Positions 53,400 through 63,783 of a stretch of 64,000 nt of DNA are shown here, piece by piece. Source of the DNA: Melissococcus plutonius ATCC 35311. Its GTDB lineage: Bacteria; Bacillota; Bacilli; Lactobacillales; Enterococcaceae. The stretch lies in assembly GCF_000270185.1 (NCBI RefSeq), contig NC_015516.1, positions 1,469,501 to 1,533,500 on the forward strand. The letters are read 5' to 3'. The stretch's first letter is position 1; each line of letters starts with the position of its first letter. Both the position numbers and the translations under genes were made by a program. The notes under the pieces are model-generated. The model was not told the DNA's origin, did no database searches, and saw only the letters and a list, made by a program, of their open reading frames with translations.

Positions 53400-53990
53400 C
53401 TTTATCCCCCTTTAAATAATCACCTAATTATCAAATTACTAAAAACCAATTAAATATTTACAGGAACCGATCCACCTATAATTGAACCTTGATTTTTAGA
53501 TCAAAAAACTCATAGATATTTTCAAGCGAATCGAACATTTAGATGAAAGAAGTTCAGATGCTTTCTAATATTCTTATCACTAATTCTCAATTGTAAGAAT
53601 ATTCATTTCATTATCTGAAAGTTTTCAACTAGTCTATTAAAACATAGGAATAGAGTTTCGTCCACCAACCAAGCGAAAAAAAGAAACAGCTAGAGAGGAA
53701 ATAAATGATTAGATGAGTTCTTACATCTAATTATTAAGTAATTTAAATAAGTTAATAAAATAATAAAAAAGTAGAATTAAAAATAACTAAACTTTTTGAT
53801 TTTATATGGGATTGAGATTACTTATCAAGCATAATTAATTTTTCTATTACTTTATACTATATGCGTTATCAAAAAAGTTTTATGAGGAAATCAAAGAGAA
53901 GTAATAGTTGTTGGTATGGATAGTTGATTTAAGGATTAGGATAAAATTTTAGCTTTAGTCTATAAATATTTAGTAAAGTATATTAAAAAT
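53400..53990. other. Non-coding stretch between YitT and the second prophage
   Basis: No gene-like frame. Nested inverted repeats are present: AATATTCTTA / TAAGAATATT (53567-53576, 53594-53603) inside TTCAGAT / ATCTGAA (53553-53559, 53613-53619). The second prophage's left attachment site must be near here or in the next 100 bases, but without its partner beyond the window I cannot define it. Confidence 0.45.
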
Positions 53991-54030
53991 CTAGAATAGA
54001 AACCATCTACATAATCAGCTTCTATTCTAG
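53991..54030 (-). terminator. Terminator after the second lysin
   Basis: CTAGAATAGAA and TTCTATTCTAG (54020-54030) pair; the minus-strand stem is followed by ATTTTTAATA. It would end the late transcript of the second prophage. Confidence 0.6.
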
Positions 54031-54112
54031 TCATTAATCAAATTAATTTCCTACCAGGATGAAGGATATACCCTTGTAGATTGTAAGTGTCCCAATTATT
54101 TGTTTAAAATTT

Positions 54113-54895
54113 CTAGCCATAGATCAAATGGTCTTTACTATAAACACTCAACCAAATAATGCCTGTATGACGTAAATTTACTTTCATAAATTGCCATCCG
54201 CTAACCATCACTGGCGTATCTACACTTAATACACATGCAGGATTAAATGCAAAATAGTCGCCTACTTTAAATACCTGATTTGGATGCATCGAACCATCTA
54301 CTGGATTAATTTTATCTAGATCTTCAGGCATAATGCCATTTTCAGTCCAATCAAAATCAACGGGGACCAAATAATTGTTACGTACTTGCCAGACACCGTT
54401 AACTACTTTTAAGTCATCTACTCGATAACCATAACGTCTTTTAGGCGGATTAGGTTGATTTCCATTATCATAGCGATAAATATTAATTGTTGGTTTTCCA
54501 TTATGTCCCCATATTGTATCATGATTGTTCACTGTAATCCCGTTATAGCCATAATTACAATGAATGATGTTATCATTATCAACAAAAATACCCGTATGAC
54601 CAGCTGAGCCGGCTGTTGATCCTCTATCACCCCAGATAAAAATATCACCTCTGTGAGTGTCAAAATAGCCATTGCTTGCTTTTAATTGCTGCCAACCATT
54701 TTTCTCTAAGTCATTAAATAAGCTTTCAGTATTTCCAATAATATTCTGTTGAGGTAAAAATCCGCCAGCAATTAAAGAATAATATACGGCACTAGAACAA
54801 TCATAGGAATTAGGTCCATAACGATTTTCCATACTATAGGTGACTTTTCCTTTTCTGTCTTCCATCCATTGAATCATTTTATTGATATCTACCAT
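54113..54895 (-). CDS. Endolysin (phage amidase/peptidase, NlpC/P60-like), complete
   Basis: The 260-residue protein starts MVDINKMIQWMEDRKGKVTY after AGGAGGATAACAAAA. The catalytic Cys is in NSYDCSSAVYYSL and the His in GSAGHTGIFVD. A basic linker leads to a C-terminal wall-binding-like domain of ~105 residues ending IIWLSVYSKDHLIYG. The catalytic domain is nearly identical to that at 2547-3302, but the C-terminal domain differs; its homologue survives as a fragment at 2358-2426. Confidence 0.9.
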   Translation of the reverse strand: MVDINKMIQWMEDRKGKVTYSMENRYGPNSYDCSSAVYYSLIAGGFLPQQNIIGNTESLFNDLEKNGWQQLKASNGYFDTHRGDIFIWGDRGSTAGSAGHTGIFVDNDNIIHCNYGYNGITVNNHDTIWGHNGKPTINIYRYDNGNQPNPPKRRYGYRVDDLKVVNGVWQVRNNYLVPVDFDWTENGIMPEDLDKINPVDGSMHPNQVFKVGDYFAFNPACVLSVDTPVMVSGWQFMKVNLRHTGIIWLSVYSKDHLIYG

Positions 54896-54942
54896 TTTTG
54901 TTATCCTCCTGAATATAAAAAAGCCATCCGTTAAGACGACTT

Positions 54943-55137
54943 TTAATTATTTTTATAATTAACATGTGACACACCAAGGATGGTTCCTAAAAATGTGCCA
55001 AATGCTGCAATGATTGTTACTGCTAAACTTGCTTGTGCCCAATTAAGAGCCTGACCAACAACACCAACAAAGGTGCCTAGTGCAGGAATCACCACAATAG
55101 CGATCCATTTTAAATAATTGAACGTTTTGTTATTCAT
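54943..55137 (-). CDS. Holin, phi-LC3 family
   Basis: A 64-residue, two-segment holin differing from the first prophage's holin at only a few positions (LNWAQASLAVT versus FNWSQASLAVT). It precedes the lysin by 47 bases, a spacer missing from the first prophage. Intact. Confidence 0.9.
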   Translation of the reverse strand: MNNKTFNYLKWIAIVVIPALGTFVGVVGQALNWAQASLAVTIIAAFGTFLGTILGVSHVNYKNN

Positions 55138-55151
55138 TTTTTAAATTTTCC

Positions 55152-55358
55152 TTACTTTAATTTTTCGTTGATTTTGCCAACCATGTTTTTGATGGCCTCT
55201 ACTTCACTTAATGCACATGTGAGTCTATCAATAGTTAGTTGATATCTTTTTTCTAGGTCATTATTTTGTTTCATTACCCAAACTAACAATCCTACAAAAA
55301 GGATAGCGAATGTTATTTTTTCTGGGTTTGTCAGCATATTTTCTATTAGCTTTTGCAT
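55152..55358 (-). CDS. BhlA/UviB-like holin-associated protein
   Basis: 68 residues: one N-terminal membrane segment (ITFAILFVGLLVWVMKQNND) then a charged coiled-coil tail (LTIDRLTCALSEVEAIKNMV). This is the BhlA family layout. It occupies the slot held by the unrelated XhlA-like gene in the first prophage. Intact. Confidence 0.8.
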   Translation of the reverse strand: MQKLIENMLTNPEKITFAILFVGLLVWVMKQNNDLEKRYQLTIDRLTCALSEVEAIKNMVGKINEKLK

Positions 55359-55380
55359 TTATTTCACCAACCTTCCAAAA

Positions 55381-55695
55381 TGAAAACCACTTAGTTAATT
55401 AACTAAATGGTTTATTTTTAATTGTTTTGTATAATAGTCACTAATTGTATATAAGTTTTGTTGTCATTGTCTCTTTTTAGTTGTGCTATTCTTAGTATTA
55501 GTATGAATTCAACAATTAACTATAATGATTAATTGCTTTAATTGTTTTTTACACGTTAATTTACTATGTTTATATGTCGATTAATTGTTTTTGCATATTT
55601 TTTCATTCTAAAATAAGTTCAGCATTTTGTTATTTAATTTTGTTAATTCTACTAATTATGTTAGGTGTCCATATTGTTTTTTATCCATTTTATAT
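55381..55695 (-). pseudogene. Decayed remnant of the small tail protein and XkdX genes
   Basis: The nucleotide sequence parallels 3780-4135 of the first prophage. DNKTYIQLVTIIQNN (~55425-55475) matches DIKTYVQLGTITQDD of the XkdX protein, followed by stops. Upstream, gtcgattaattgtttttgca and ttcagcattttgttatttaa match the coiled-coil gene. A copy of the XkdX hairpin remains at 55383-55412. No usable frame survives. Confidence 0.75.
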
Positions 55696-55700
55696 TCTCC

Positions 55701-56247
55701 TTATTCATCCGGAAAATTTGTGCCTGCACTTGACCATACTCCAGTAAAATAATAAGTCCGTGCCTCGCTTACCCATACTACTAAACGTTCATTCTCCCAG
55801 CTATAGTGTGAAAATGCATTGACTGGTGCTGTTCCCCAAGATGATACCATTAATGGGGTTGATGTATTTCCATTTGCTCGTATGGTACGATATCCATATG
55901 GTACCTGGTATAAAACATAGGAGTTACTACCAAATCCTTTGTTTGTGATAATACGACCACTTACAGTCGTTATATCCCCTACCCGATTAAACTGGAAAGT
56001 TGACTCTGTAATCATTGATTTGACATTATCACTATCTATGTATGTCGGCCATCTTTAACACTTTCTGATAGCTACAAGTTTGTGGTGATCGACCATTAAT
56101 AGTTAGATGTTCAAAATCTTTTTTACCTATAATTTTTGTATCACCTTGTGTGCTTACCAACTCTCCATTAACACCATCTATCGCATTAACATGGGTTTTT
56201 AAATATTTTGATTTTCCATCTTCCTTTAATTGTACGATATCTGTCAT
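55701..56247 (-). pseudogene. Fibre/receptor-binding protein, frameshifted
   Basis: The N-terminal module MTDIVQLKEDGKSKYLKTHV with NAIDGVNGELV is followed by frame changes around 56030-56060 (LSESVKDGRHT and YIDSDNVKSMITES lie in different frames). The C-terminus STFQFNRVGDITTVSGRIIT to TNFPDE is open. Together they look like one small tail-fibre gene ending in a phage head-binding-type beta domain. At least one insertion or deletion is needed to join them. Confidence 0.65.
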
Positions 56248-56489
56248 TAAATTGTTCCTACTTTCTCTAATGTAATATTAGGTAGTTCATCTAATTTTAC
56301 TTTATCTTCTTTTGCCATTAATCCATTGGCTATTGTCGTTGCTACTTCTGTTATAGTAGCATTTATTCCTGGATCGCCCTTCTCACCTTTTTCACCTTTT
56401 ACTGACTCTGGGGCGCCAATAATGGCTTTCCAGTGAGATTGTGGATAGATCTGTACACCATCTTGTTTAATTTTTACAATATCTGTCAT
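56247..56489 (-). CDS. Small fibre protein with collagen-like repeat
   Basis: An 80-residue protein beginning MTDIVKIKQDGVQIYPQSHW with Gly-X-Y triplets (GEKGEKGDPGI) and a short C-terminal KVKLDELPNITLEKVG. The N-terminal module repeats in the neighbouring fibre genes. It probably trimerises as part of a composite fibre. It overlaps the next gene by one base. Confidence 0.65.
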   Translation of the reverse strand: MTDIVKIKQDGVQIYPQSHWKAIIGAPESVKGEKGEKGDPGINATITEVATTIANGLMAKEDKVKLDELPNITLEKVGTI

Positions 56490-56491
56490 TG

Positions 56492-57109
56492 TTAAACCTC
56501 TCCTATTTTTTCAAATGTAAAACTTGGAATTTTGGAATCTGTGTATTTTTTTGCAGCTTCAAATGTATTTTTATCTCCTTGATCAACATATGTTTGATTT
56601 ACGCCATCTGAAGAACTGTTGCCTCTAGTTGCTGAAATGATGCCTTCATCGGTAATTGTGATATTTGCACCAGCAGTATAATTTTTTAGATTATCTAATT
56701 TAATTTTTAACAGCTCTGTAAAATTAACATCCGTCTGCTTTTTAGCCGATAAGGTGCCCTGTTCAGTAATGGTTAACAAATCTCCTACCTTAATAGTGCC
56801 AAGTCTCTCAGACGTTGCAGGCAATAAAGTTCCCTGTTCTTCTAGCTTTTTTATATTCTCAAATAATTTAGCAGTAATAATGCCATCTTGCTCTTCATTT
56901 GCATAAGGAAGTTCAGTTAGGGCATTTGCTAATCCAAGGTCTTCTTTTGTAATAAGAACAGCACCTGTTTTACCATTCACGGAAAACACCCTAGATTCGC
57001 CACTAATAATTTTATCTAATCCTGTAACAGCAGATACATGGATAATTGGGTAAATTTGTCGTTGGATGCCTTTCTCGTCTGTTTCCATCATTTTTTTAAT
57101 TTCAGTCAT
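56492..57109 (-). CDS. Tail fibre protein
   Basis: The 205-residue protein starts MTEIKKMMETDEKGIQRQIY and contains FSVNGKTGAVLITKEDLGL, a repeat known from phage fibres, and a C-terminal RGNSSSDGVNQTYVDQGDKN. It overlaps the BppU gene by eight bases. Likely receptor binding. Intact. Confidence 0.7.
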   Translation of the reverse strand: MTEIKKMMETDEKGIQRQIYPIIHVSAVTGLDKIISGESRVFSVNGKTGAVLITKEDLGLANALTELPYANEEQDGIITAKLFENIKKLEEQGTLLPATSERLGTIKVGDLLTITEQGTLSAKKQTDVNFTELLKIKLDNLKNYTAGANITITDEGIISATRGNSSSDGVNQTYVDQGDKNTFEAAKKYTDSKIPSFTFEKIGEV

Positions 57110-58076
57110 TTATCTCACCTACTTTTTCTAAATAAAAGGTATCCTGTTTTTTATTATCAATTTCAGCAATGACTAAAGATGCATAATCTACATTTGAATC
57201 GGGAGCCGTGCCAACGTTTGTTATTTCATGATTTTTACTAAAATGATCATCTTGTAAAACCATTAATGTATCCACTTCTCTGTCTGTCATTTTAAAAGAG
57301 TTATTCTCCATTGTATCGAGACGTTCTTTTAAATTCGCATGTTTTTGTCCATCTACAGATTGTCTGGCATCAATGATTTCTGATAGTAATTTTCCATTTG
57401 GATCGATACTTTCAAGAATTTCCTTCACTGATTTAAACCATGCTTCATAATCCTGCTTATTTGTAATCATCCATTGGTCAAAAGCTTCCTTTTCACTTTC
57501 TCGCCACGTTTCATACTCTTTCTTACTTTCATTAATCCAATCACTAAAAAGTTTGATAATACGTTGTAATTCTGCTTGTGCTTTTAAATACCAATCATCA
57601 TATGTTTTCATGGATTCTTTGACCCACTCTTGGAAATAACGCAAGATTTCTTCAAAGGTCCAAATATAATTACTATCTTTAATTCCGTCTGTATAAATTG
57701 ATGGAACAATCGAATAAGCAAAGCCTTTTGTGCTGAATTGTTGTCGCCAAGTTTGATCTGACCCTAATTTTCGGAAACTAAAATAAGCGTGATTCAACTG
57801 GACCGCTTGCATATCATAGTCTGTTAGGGTATAGGTTAAGCGACCTTGTTTGGCATCAAGAATTTGTGTCACTTTCTGCTCAGAAAATCCTAATCCAGTT
57901 GCTGGACTACTCTTGACACAAAAGAATGGCGTTAATCCCGTAAAATCAACGGGTACACCATTTTGAACAATCGTCGCATCAAAAACTTGACTTTCCGTAT
58001 CGCCTTGTCGGATTTTAATTAAACCAACAAAGTTATTGGGTTCGGTTGTTGATAACGTCATTGGGTAATTTATCAT
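57102..58076 (-). CDS. BppU-like upper baseplate protein
   Basis: The 324-residue protein has an N-terminal BppU_N-type domain (GLIKIRQGDTESQVFDATIV, VDFTGLTPFFCVKSSPATGL, YAYFSF-like NHAYFSFRKLGSD) then a long helical region rich in Trp and Glu (residues ~150-235, WTFEEILRYFQEWVKESMKT). It attaches fibres to the baseplate. Intact; the gene lies between tal and the fibre genes. Confidence 0.8.
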   Translation of the reverse strand: MINYPMTLSTTEPNNFVGLIKIRQGDTESQVFDATIVQNGVPVDFTGLTPFFCVKSSPATGLGFSEQKVTQILDAKQGRLTYTLTDYDMQAVQLNHAYFSFRKLGSDQTWRQQFSTKGFAYSIVPSIYTDGIKDSNYIWTFEEILRYFQEWVKESMKTYDDWYLKAQAELQRIIKLFSDWINESKKEYETWRESEKEAFDQWMITNKQDYEAWFKSVKEILESIDPNGKLLSEIIDARQSVDGQKHANLKERLDTMENNSFKMTDREVDTLMVLQDDHFSKNHEITNVGTAPDSNVDYASLVIAEIDNKKQDTFYLEKVGEIND

Positions 58077-58094
58077 TTGCTCACTCCTTTCTTT

Positions 58095-60762
58095 TTATTT
58101 TGGTGGGATAACAATTGAAGCAATCGAACTATTAAAATATATACGATTATACTTAGCAATGATTTGGCCTTGTTCTGCATTTTGCTCATAGGTTTGAATT
58201 TTGCCTCCTGACAAACCATAAATTATGCCAGTATGTCCATAGACAGCATCAACGGTCCAACCAGTTCCCCATTGTCCACCACGCTTAATGTTGACAATAG
58301 CACCAGTGACCAATTGATTGTAGGAAGGGTTAAAAATGACTTTCCAACCAACCGCCTTCCAATCATAAGAAGAACCAATATCAGCAGCAGAACTTGTATC
58401 ACCAACGACATGACTGAAGCCATATTTTGTTCCAGCACCCAATCCACATCCACCTAAGTAACCTGAATATTCTGCAGATGCTGCATAGCATTGACCATTT
58501 CCTACAGTGTGTCCCATCAAACTTTCTAGATGCTTCAGCCCTGCTGTTCCAGTATTAGTACCAAGTTTAAGATTTTTAAGTCACTTTTCCAATCCATTGG
58601 CCATTATACATACTCCAATTAATCAGTTTAGACTGGGCAAGTGTCGTTCGGTAATCTTCTGAAATCTTTGCGGCAGATAAAAGACGCTGAACATATTCAC
58701 GACCATTCCATGTTGCAGGGCCTACTAATGGATAGGCAGAACCATCCCATTGAACAAGTCCATAAGCGGGTCCGCCAATTTGATCTGTATCTGGATTCAT
58801 CGTATGCCCGGTTTCTTCTTGAATATTTCCCAAAATACCTGCTGCTGCAGGTTTACTATAGCCATTATTGATGAGATAGTTCCACACTTCCAATGCCCAT
58901 TTACCGGTCTGGCTGGTTACCTCAGGTGGATACCCCCCTGTTCCAGTGCCACCACCGGGTGTACTACCACCTCCTTGACCTGGTACAACTTGTTGACCAT
59001 TGATATATAATGAACCATTGATGGATATTTTACCATTTAGGTTAAGTTTTAAATTTTCCATTGTGCTATCGGCAGGTATCTCAACAACAGATCTATAGCT
59101 GTCTTTTGTTTGTCCCTTAGCCGCCAAAGCGAATGAGAATCCTCGACCCTTAATTAAATGGACACCGATTAATTTGCCTGTATCACTTGCAATTGTAGGA
59201 GAAAAAGCGAGCATTTCCCGATTGTCACTTGAACGGATAAAACGAACTTGACCATCCTTTATAATGACCTTAAATCCATTACTATCTGACTCTAACATTG
59301 ACCCATAGATATTGACACCACGTATATCTATAGCTTGCAAGGTTCCTGCCTTTATAAAATTAGCATTAAATTCACCATCAATTTTCCAAGCACTATTAAA
59401 GCGATTTAAATCAAATTTGCCATCAATAAACCCAATGCCATTACTATTTGCTACTAAAAACTTATTACTTTTGTCTATAGATTGGCCATTCATCCAAACC
59501 ATATGGGTGGGTTGACGTGAGCTGCTTTTACCTAAATCTTCTGGATTCATCAACATAATAGAGCCACCCTTAGCTCCACGAACAACGTCTGATTGCCATT
59601 TCGATATTTCTGTTGCTTCATAAAAATTTTGTTTTTCATTATCTAACTCTTTAATATCATTCGCATTTTTTGATGTCTTTCTTGATAAATTCGTTGTCAG
59701 ATTATCACCAATAGTCGCCTCTATTGCTCCTGTTAACCGATTTAAGCTAGTTTTAAATATTCTAGTTTGGTAATGATATCCTCGATCATAACGATGAATT
59801 GTTACCCTATTTCCAACATTCTCACCTTGTGACACAGTCGCCTTGAATTGAGCCAATGGTCTAGAACACTCAAGTAACTCTTGGTAGGCTTTCTCTAATA
59901 ATTTTGTTGCATCTTCTTCATCATCAAAAGTGACGACTTTTTCTCGTCGATACATTTCACCATTTTTTCTGGGAATCCCATATAACTTTGTCATTTCAGG
60001 AAATTCAAGCCAATTTTGTCCTTTAGGTTTATCTAGAGGATCTCCTTTACTTTTTTTCCATTCCACATTAGTAAATTCCAGTTTACGACCATAACCATCA
60101 CCAACATCTTCGCCTTTTCCATGTCCAATGACCGAAGTATAAATTTGGCTTCGATCAATCTCTCTTTCAACAGTTAGTGCTTTTTCTCCATAGGTGTAAC
60201 GCATTTGACTGTCTTCACCAATTTTTTGATAAATTTCAATCCATTTATCTTTGATGCCATCTGCATTAAGTGTACATTTAAATAGCATTTCACAGCCAAC
60301 TGTCTGAAGTTGTTTGAGCGCTTCTTTGATCGATAGATAATAAAAGGTATCTGTAATGGTCTTTATATTGTCATCAACAAACCAAATTCGCCACTCGCTA
60401 CCTTCAACTAACCGTTTCGCTACTGTTTCTATTGCTTCGTTTTTTGGTCGAACATCTTTTACGATATATCCATCTAATTCATCAGGAGCAAAATCCACTC
60501 CAGTAAAGATTAAATGATTATCTGGATCACTAATTGTTACTATTCTATACATCGTAAAAAATTCTTCTTGCTCTCTGACTGCCATAAAGGCAGCTTCTGC
60601 TAACTCTTCGTCAAATTGAATAGTGGCAGAGAGAGTGCTATTCAACAATTCTTCTTGGTTTGTTGTAATTTCCTTTTCCTGAATAGCTTCAATAATTTTC
60701 TCTTCTTTAACCATTTTGATCAGTTGTTGGGCATCATCAAAAAAATAGATACTTTCGCTCAC
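58095..60762 (-). pseudogene. Tal with phage-lysozyme and CHAP domains, frameshifted between them
   Basis: GTG at 60762 follows TTAGGTGAG, soon after the Dit stop. The N-terminal prophage-tail hub (~1-370) is followed by a middle fibre-like region, then a lysozyme-like domain (AAAGILGNIQEETGHTMNPD, GGPAYGLVQWDGSAYPL). TAA at 58576-58578 ends this frame. The +1-related frame continues NLKLGTNTGTAGLKHLESLM and a CHAP domain with VGNGQCYAASAEYSGYLGG (Cys) and AVYGHTGIIYG (His). The total is 2668 bases, one too many, so removing one base gives an 888-residue two-enzyme protein. Confidence 0.8.
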
Positions 60763-60770
60763 AAACTCAC

Positions 60771-61529
60771 CTAACGATACTCTAAGTGTAGTTTTCCATT
60801 TGTACAAGTAATCTTTTGATTCTGTTTTAATTCAAAATTTTCAAAATCACTTGCTAAATCTAGCCAGTTTGTTCGATCTATGTTATTAACAAATACTTTT
60901 CCTTCATTAAAATCAATTACAACCAGATCATTTGGATTCAACTTTCTATTCGTGATTTTTATCTTTTGTTCCCCATTACTAATTTCTAAGTCGTTATTTG
61001 TCTCAATGGAGACTTTTATTTTTGATGGATAGGTTTTATAAGCAAGATGACTTAAAATCTGGCTAGGTACACTGAATACTTTTTGACTATATTTTCTAGG
61101 ATCAGAACAATAAATATCAAAACTTGAAGTAAACATATATCGATCACCTGGAACCTCATCACTTCCTGAATAACGGCCATAATAAAGAATATCGCACTCA
61201 TCATTAAAATAGATTGGTACGTCTTTTTCTCTATATAAGTGTTCCATTAACCAACGGTAATTGATTAATAAATTTTCAGCATCCTTATTTGTTATCTGAT
61301 AGCTAATTTTTAACGTTCTAGCAGATAATTGCTGAGAAGAAATAATTGAACCAACTTGTGTATTATCTGATTGAATTTCAATCGCAAGCATTTCTCTACC
61401 TGATACGGTTAGTGTTCGGTATCCTTCAATTACTTCTTCCAGCCATACACCATCGTAATTCATGGCAGATTTTGGTAAGGATGGCTCATAAAATTTCTTT
61501 TCAATATTTGGATCTTTAAAAGAATACAT
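60771..61529 (-). CDS. Distal tail protein Dit
   Basis: The 252-residue protein starts MYSFKDPNIEKKFYEPSLPK. It has the Dit blocks VSGREMLAIEIQSDNT, ARTLKISYQITNKDAENLLI and YYGRYSGSDEVPGDRYMFTS, and a beta-rich C-terminus (IKITNRKLNPNDLVVIDFNE). It is not closely similar to the Dit of the first prophage, so the tail modules have separate origins. Intact. Confidence 0.8.
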   Translation of the reverse strand: MYSFKDPNIEKKFYEPSLPKSAMNYDGVWLEEVIEGYRTLTVSGREMLAIEIQSDNTQVGSIISSQQLSARTLKISYQITNKDAENLLINYRWLMEHLYREKDVPIYFNDECDILYYGRYSGSDEVPGDRYMFTSSFDIYCSDPRKYSQKVFSVPSQILSHLAYKTYPSKIKVSIETNNDLEISNGEQKIKITNRKLNPNDLVVIDFNEGKVFVNNIDRTNWLDLASDFENFELKQNQKITCTNGKLHLEYR

Positions 61530-61543
61530 TTTCTCCCTCCTTA

Positions 61544-63427
61544 CTAAAATTGCATGTTAATCGCCATTTCTCCACCCATAACATCAGAGATATCATGGAC
61601 AAATGCCTTAAACTGTTGATTTCCAAGTTGAATGTTAAAAACTGCCGGCTTATTATTATTTTCTTGGGCAAATTTATGTTCAACTTGCGTGCTCATTTTA
61701 CTATCCAAGCTTTCTAAATTGCTTCCGAACTCTATTGATGACATGACTGCTAGGTTGTCTTGAATGGTGTCTGTCATTCCTGTGATGGTTTTTTCTACAT
61801 CTTTAAATCCATTGATTAATCCATCATTTAAACTGCTCATAATGGATTGCCCAGCTGGAATTAATAATTTTGCGTCATACCGAATTGGTCCTTTATGATC
61901 TTTGATCCACTTTCCTATGCCACCAACAAATTTTTTCACTGCCTCCCAGGCCGATTTCAAGCCATCTAAAAACCCATCCATAATGGCTTTACCAGTTTTT
62001 AATAGGTCAATATCTTTTATGGATTCAAAAACAGCCTTAATTCCATCAATAATATTGCTGACTATTTCTTTAGCTGTACTCATAAAATTATCAAAGGTTG
62101 ATGTAATATACGTGCCAAAAGCGCCAATTATCATTTGAATTCCTGCAAGAACACCAGACCAATCACCGCTAATAAGAGATAAAACGGTTGTGATGATTCC
62201 CTTGATAACACCCATTACCAAATTAATAACATTTTTTATTTGATTAAAAATACCACTAACAATGGCTAAAACATTACTCAATATTGTTTGAATAACTGTT
62301 GAAATAATCGTCCAAACCGTTTGAATAACTGAAAGAATGGTTTGTTGATTTTCCTGCCACCAAGCTAGTAAATTACCAAATATTTGTTGAATAAAGTCTG
62401 AAATTGCAGTAATAGCTGGCTGTAAAAAATTAATAATTGTCGTCCAAGCAGTAATAATTGCATCGCGAAATCCTTCATTGATATTCCAAAGATAGATAAC
62501 TGCTGCAACCAACGCAACAATAACTGTAACAAGCAGTACAACTGGTTCTGCTACACCAATAAAAGTAAATAAAGCTTCAATTGCTTTTCCTAGATCGGTA
62601 AATCCCTTGATCAGATTTGTTATCTTACCTAAGAAATCTGTAATTCCCTTCATCATGGTTTGAATAGGTGTCATTGCATTAGAAACTGTTTTAAGATTAT
62701 TACCCATCCCACTAACAATAGTTGTAAATGTCGTATTCATTAGTACTAAGGACATCGTAAATTCTGTGATTTTACCAATGAACAAGTTAATGATTGCAAT
62801 GCCACTTTGCAATACTTGCGATAATCCACCTTGAATAATAGTAAAGGTTGCTGTAAATTTTTCAGCCAATTGGTCTAACATAACGCCCATCAGTAATTGC
62901 AATTCATTCCAAGCAGTAATCATTGTAGCTGTTGCACTTAAACTATTCGTATATTGATCTATTGATTGAATCACTGCACTACAAATTGTCTGAAATGTCA
63001 GCATTGTATTACTTAAGACAGTTACGCTTACTGAAGCTTGATTCATTGCTTGGAAGGCTAAAACTAACTGATTGACACTCTCAGATGCTGTATTTAACAA
63101 TGCAGGTAATAGGGTGATTCCATTGGTAAGTGTTTGAATTGTATTTCCCATCTCTAGAATATTAGTACCCAATTCCTGAAAAATGGTTGCAGATTGACTA
63201 AATTCACTAAAACATGCAATCATGCCTTCAAGTGACTCTTTTACCAAAGCAGCGCTCTGTCCTAATAAATTGAATACTCCGATACTTCCTGTCATTTCAG
63301 AAATTGAAAATGTCGTTTGATTAATTGTCTCTGTTAAACTAGTTACAATTTCCTGGGCATTTTTTATTGTTGCAGTAAAATTGGTATCTACCGCCGTAAG
63401 AATTGCTTCTACTGAATAATTTTCCAT
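61544..63427 (-). CDS. Tape measure protein (short form)
   Basis: The 627-residue protein starts MENYSVEAILTAVDTNFTAT. It has long Gln/Thr/Ile-rich helices, a membrane-like segment (PVVLLVTVIVALVAAVIYLW) and repeated hydrophobic helices around residues 330-440, ending in VMGGEMAINMQF. The tail would be much shorter than that of the first prophage (tape ~1425 residues). No lytic domain seen. Intact. Confidence 0.82.
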   Translation of the reverse strand: MENYSVEAILTAVDTNFTATIKNAQEIVTSLTETINQTTFSISEMTGSIGVFNLLGQSAALVKESLEGMIACFSEFSQSATIFQELGTNILEMGNTIQTLTNGITLLPALLNTASESVNQLVLAFQAMNQASVSVTVLSNTMLTFQTICSAVIQSIDQYTNSLSATATMITAWNELQLLMGVMLDQLAEKFTATFTIIQGGLSQVLQSGIAIINLFIGKITEFTMSLVLMNTTFTTIVSGMGNNLKTVSNAMTPIQTMMKGITDFLGKITNLIKGFTDLGKAIEALFTFIGVAEPVVLLVTVIVALVAAVIYLWNINEGFRDAIITAWTTIINFLQPAITAISDFIQQIFGNLLAWWQENQQTILSVIQTVWTIISTVIQTILSNVLAIVSGIFNQIKNVINLVMGVIKGIITTVLSLISGDWSGVLAGIQMIIGAFGTYITSTFDNFMSTAKEIVSNIIDGIKAVFESIKDIDLLKTGKAIMDGFLDGLKSAWEAVKKFVGGIGKWIKDHKGPIRYDAKLLIPAGQSIMSSLNDGLINGFKDVEKTITGMTDTIQDNLAVMSSIEFGSNLESLDSKMSTQVEHKFAQENNNKPAVFNIQLGNQQFKAFVHDISDVMGGEMAINMQF

Positions 63428-63442
63428 AGGTTCCTCCTTTCT

Positions 63443-63766
63443 TTAGGAGTTTGCTTTTTTAAATAAACCTGTCAACAATCTATCTTCTTTTTCTCGATGC
63501 CCGAGTATTTCTTGTTCGAATTTCTTATAATTAAAGAATTTCTCAAACGTATCATAAACAGGAATAGATTTTTTCCCAGATTTCTTGGTGGCTTGAACTT
63601 GTTGATTGGCCCAAGCTTGTTCATATATTTTTTGTCTATCATCCAACATACGTAATTGACAAGCTGTCATCCTAAGTTCATATTCTCTCAATGACATACG
63701 CTTGATTTCTTTAAATTCATTTATGCCAAGATATCTTAAAGCATTGAGTAAGATTTGTTCATACAT
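63443..63766 (-). CDS. Second tail assembly chaperone frame (GT-like)
   Basis: The 107 residues from MYEQILLNALRYLGINEFKE match the T part of G/GT chaperones. The frame is open upstream to about 63829 (EVSRQESGTKSEQIDSNSEE), overlapping the end of the previous frame. It could be expressed by -1 frameshifting at a GGGG run (63826-63829) or from ATG 63766, which has GAGGAG close upstream. Confidence 0.6.
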   Translation of the reverse strand: MYEQILLNALRYLGINEFKEIKRMSLREYELRMTACQLRMLDDRQKIYEQAWANQQVQATKKSGKKSIPVYDTFEKFFNYKKFEQEILGHREKEDRLLTGLFKKANS

Positions 63767-63783
63767 CTCCTCTGAATTACTAT

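Noticed and set aside
53400..54112. Defined attachment site for the second prophage
   Set aside because: Its right end is outside the window, so no shared core can be compared.
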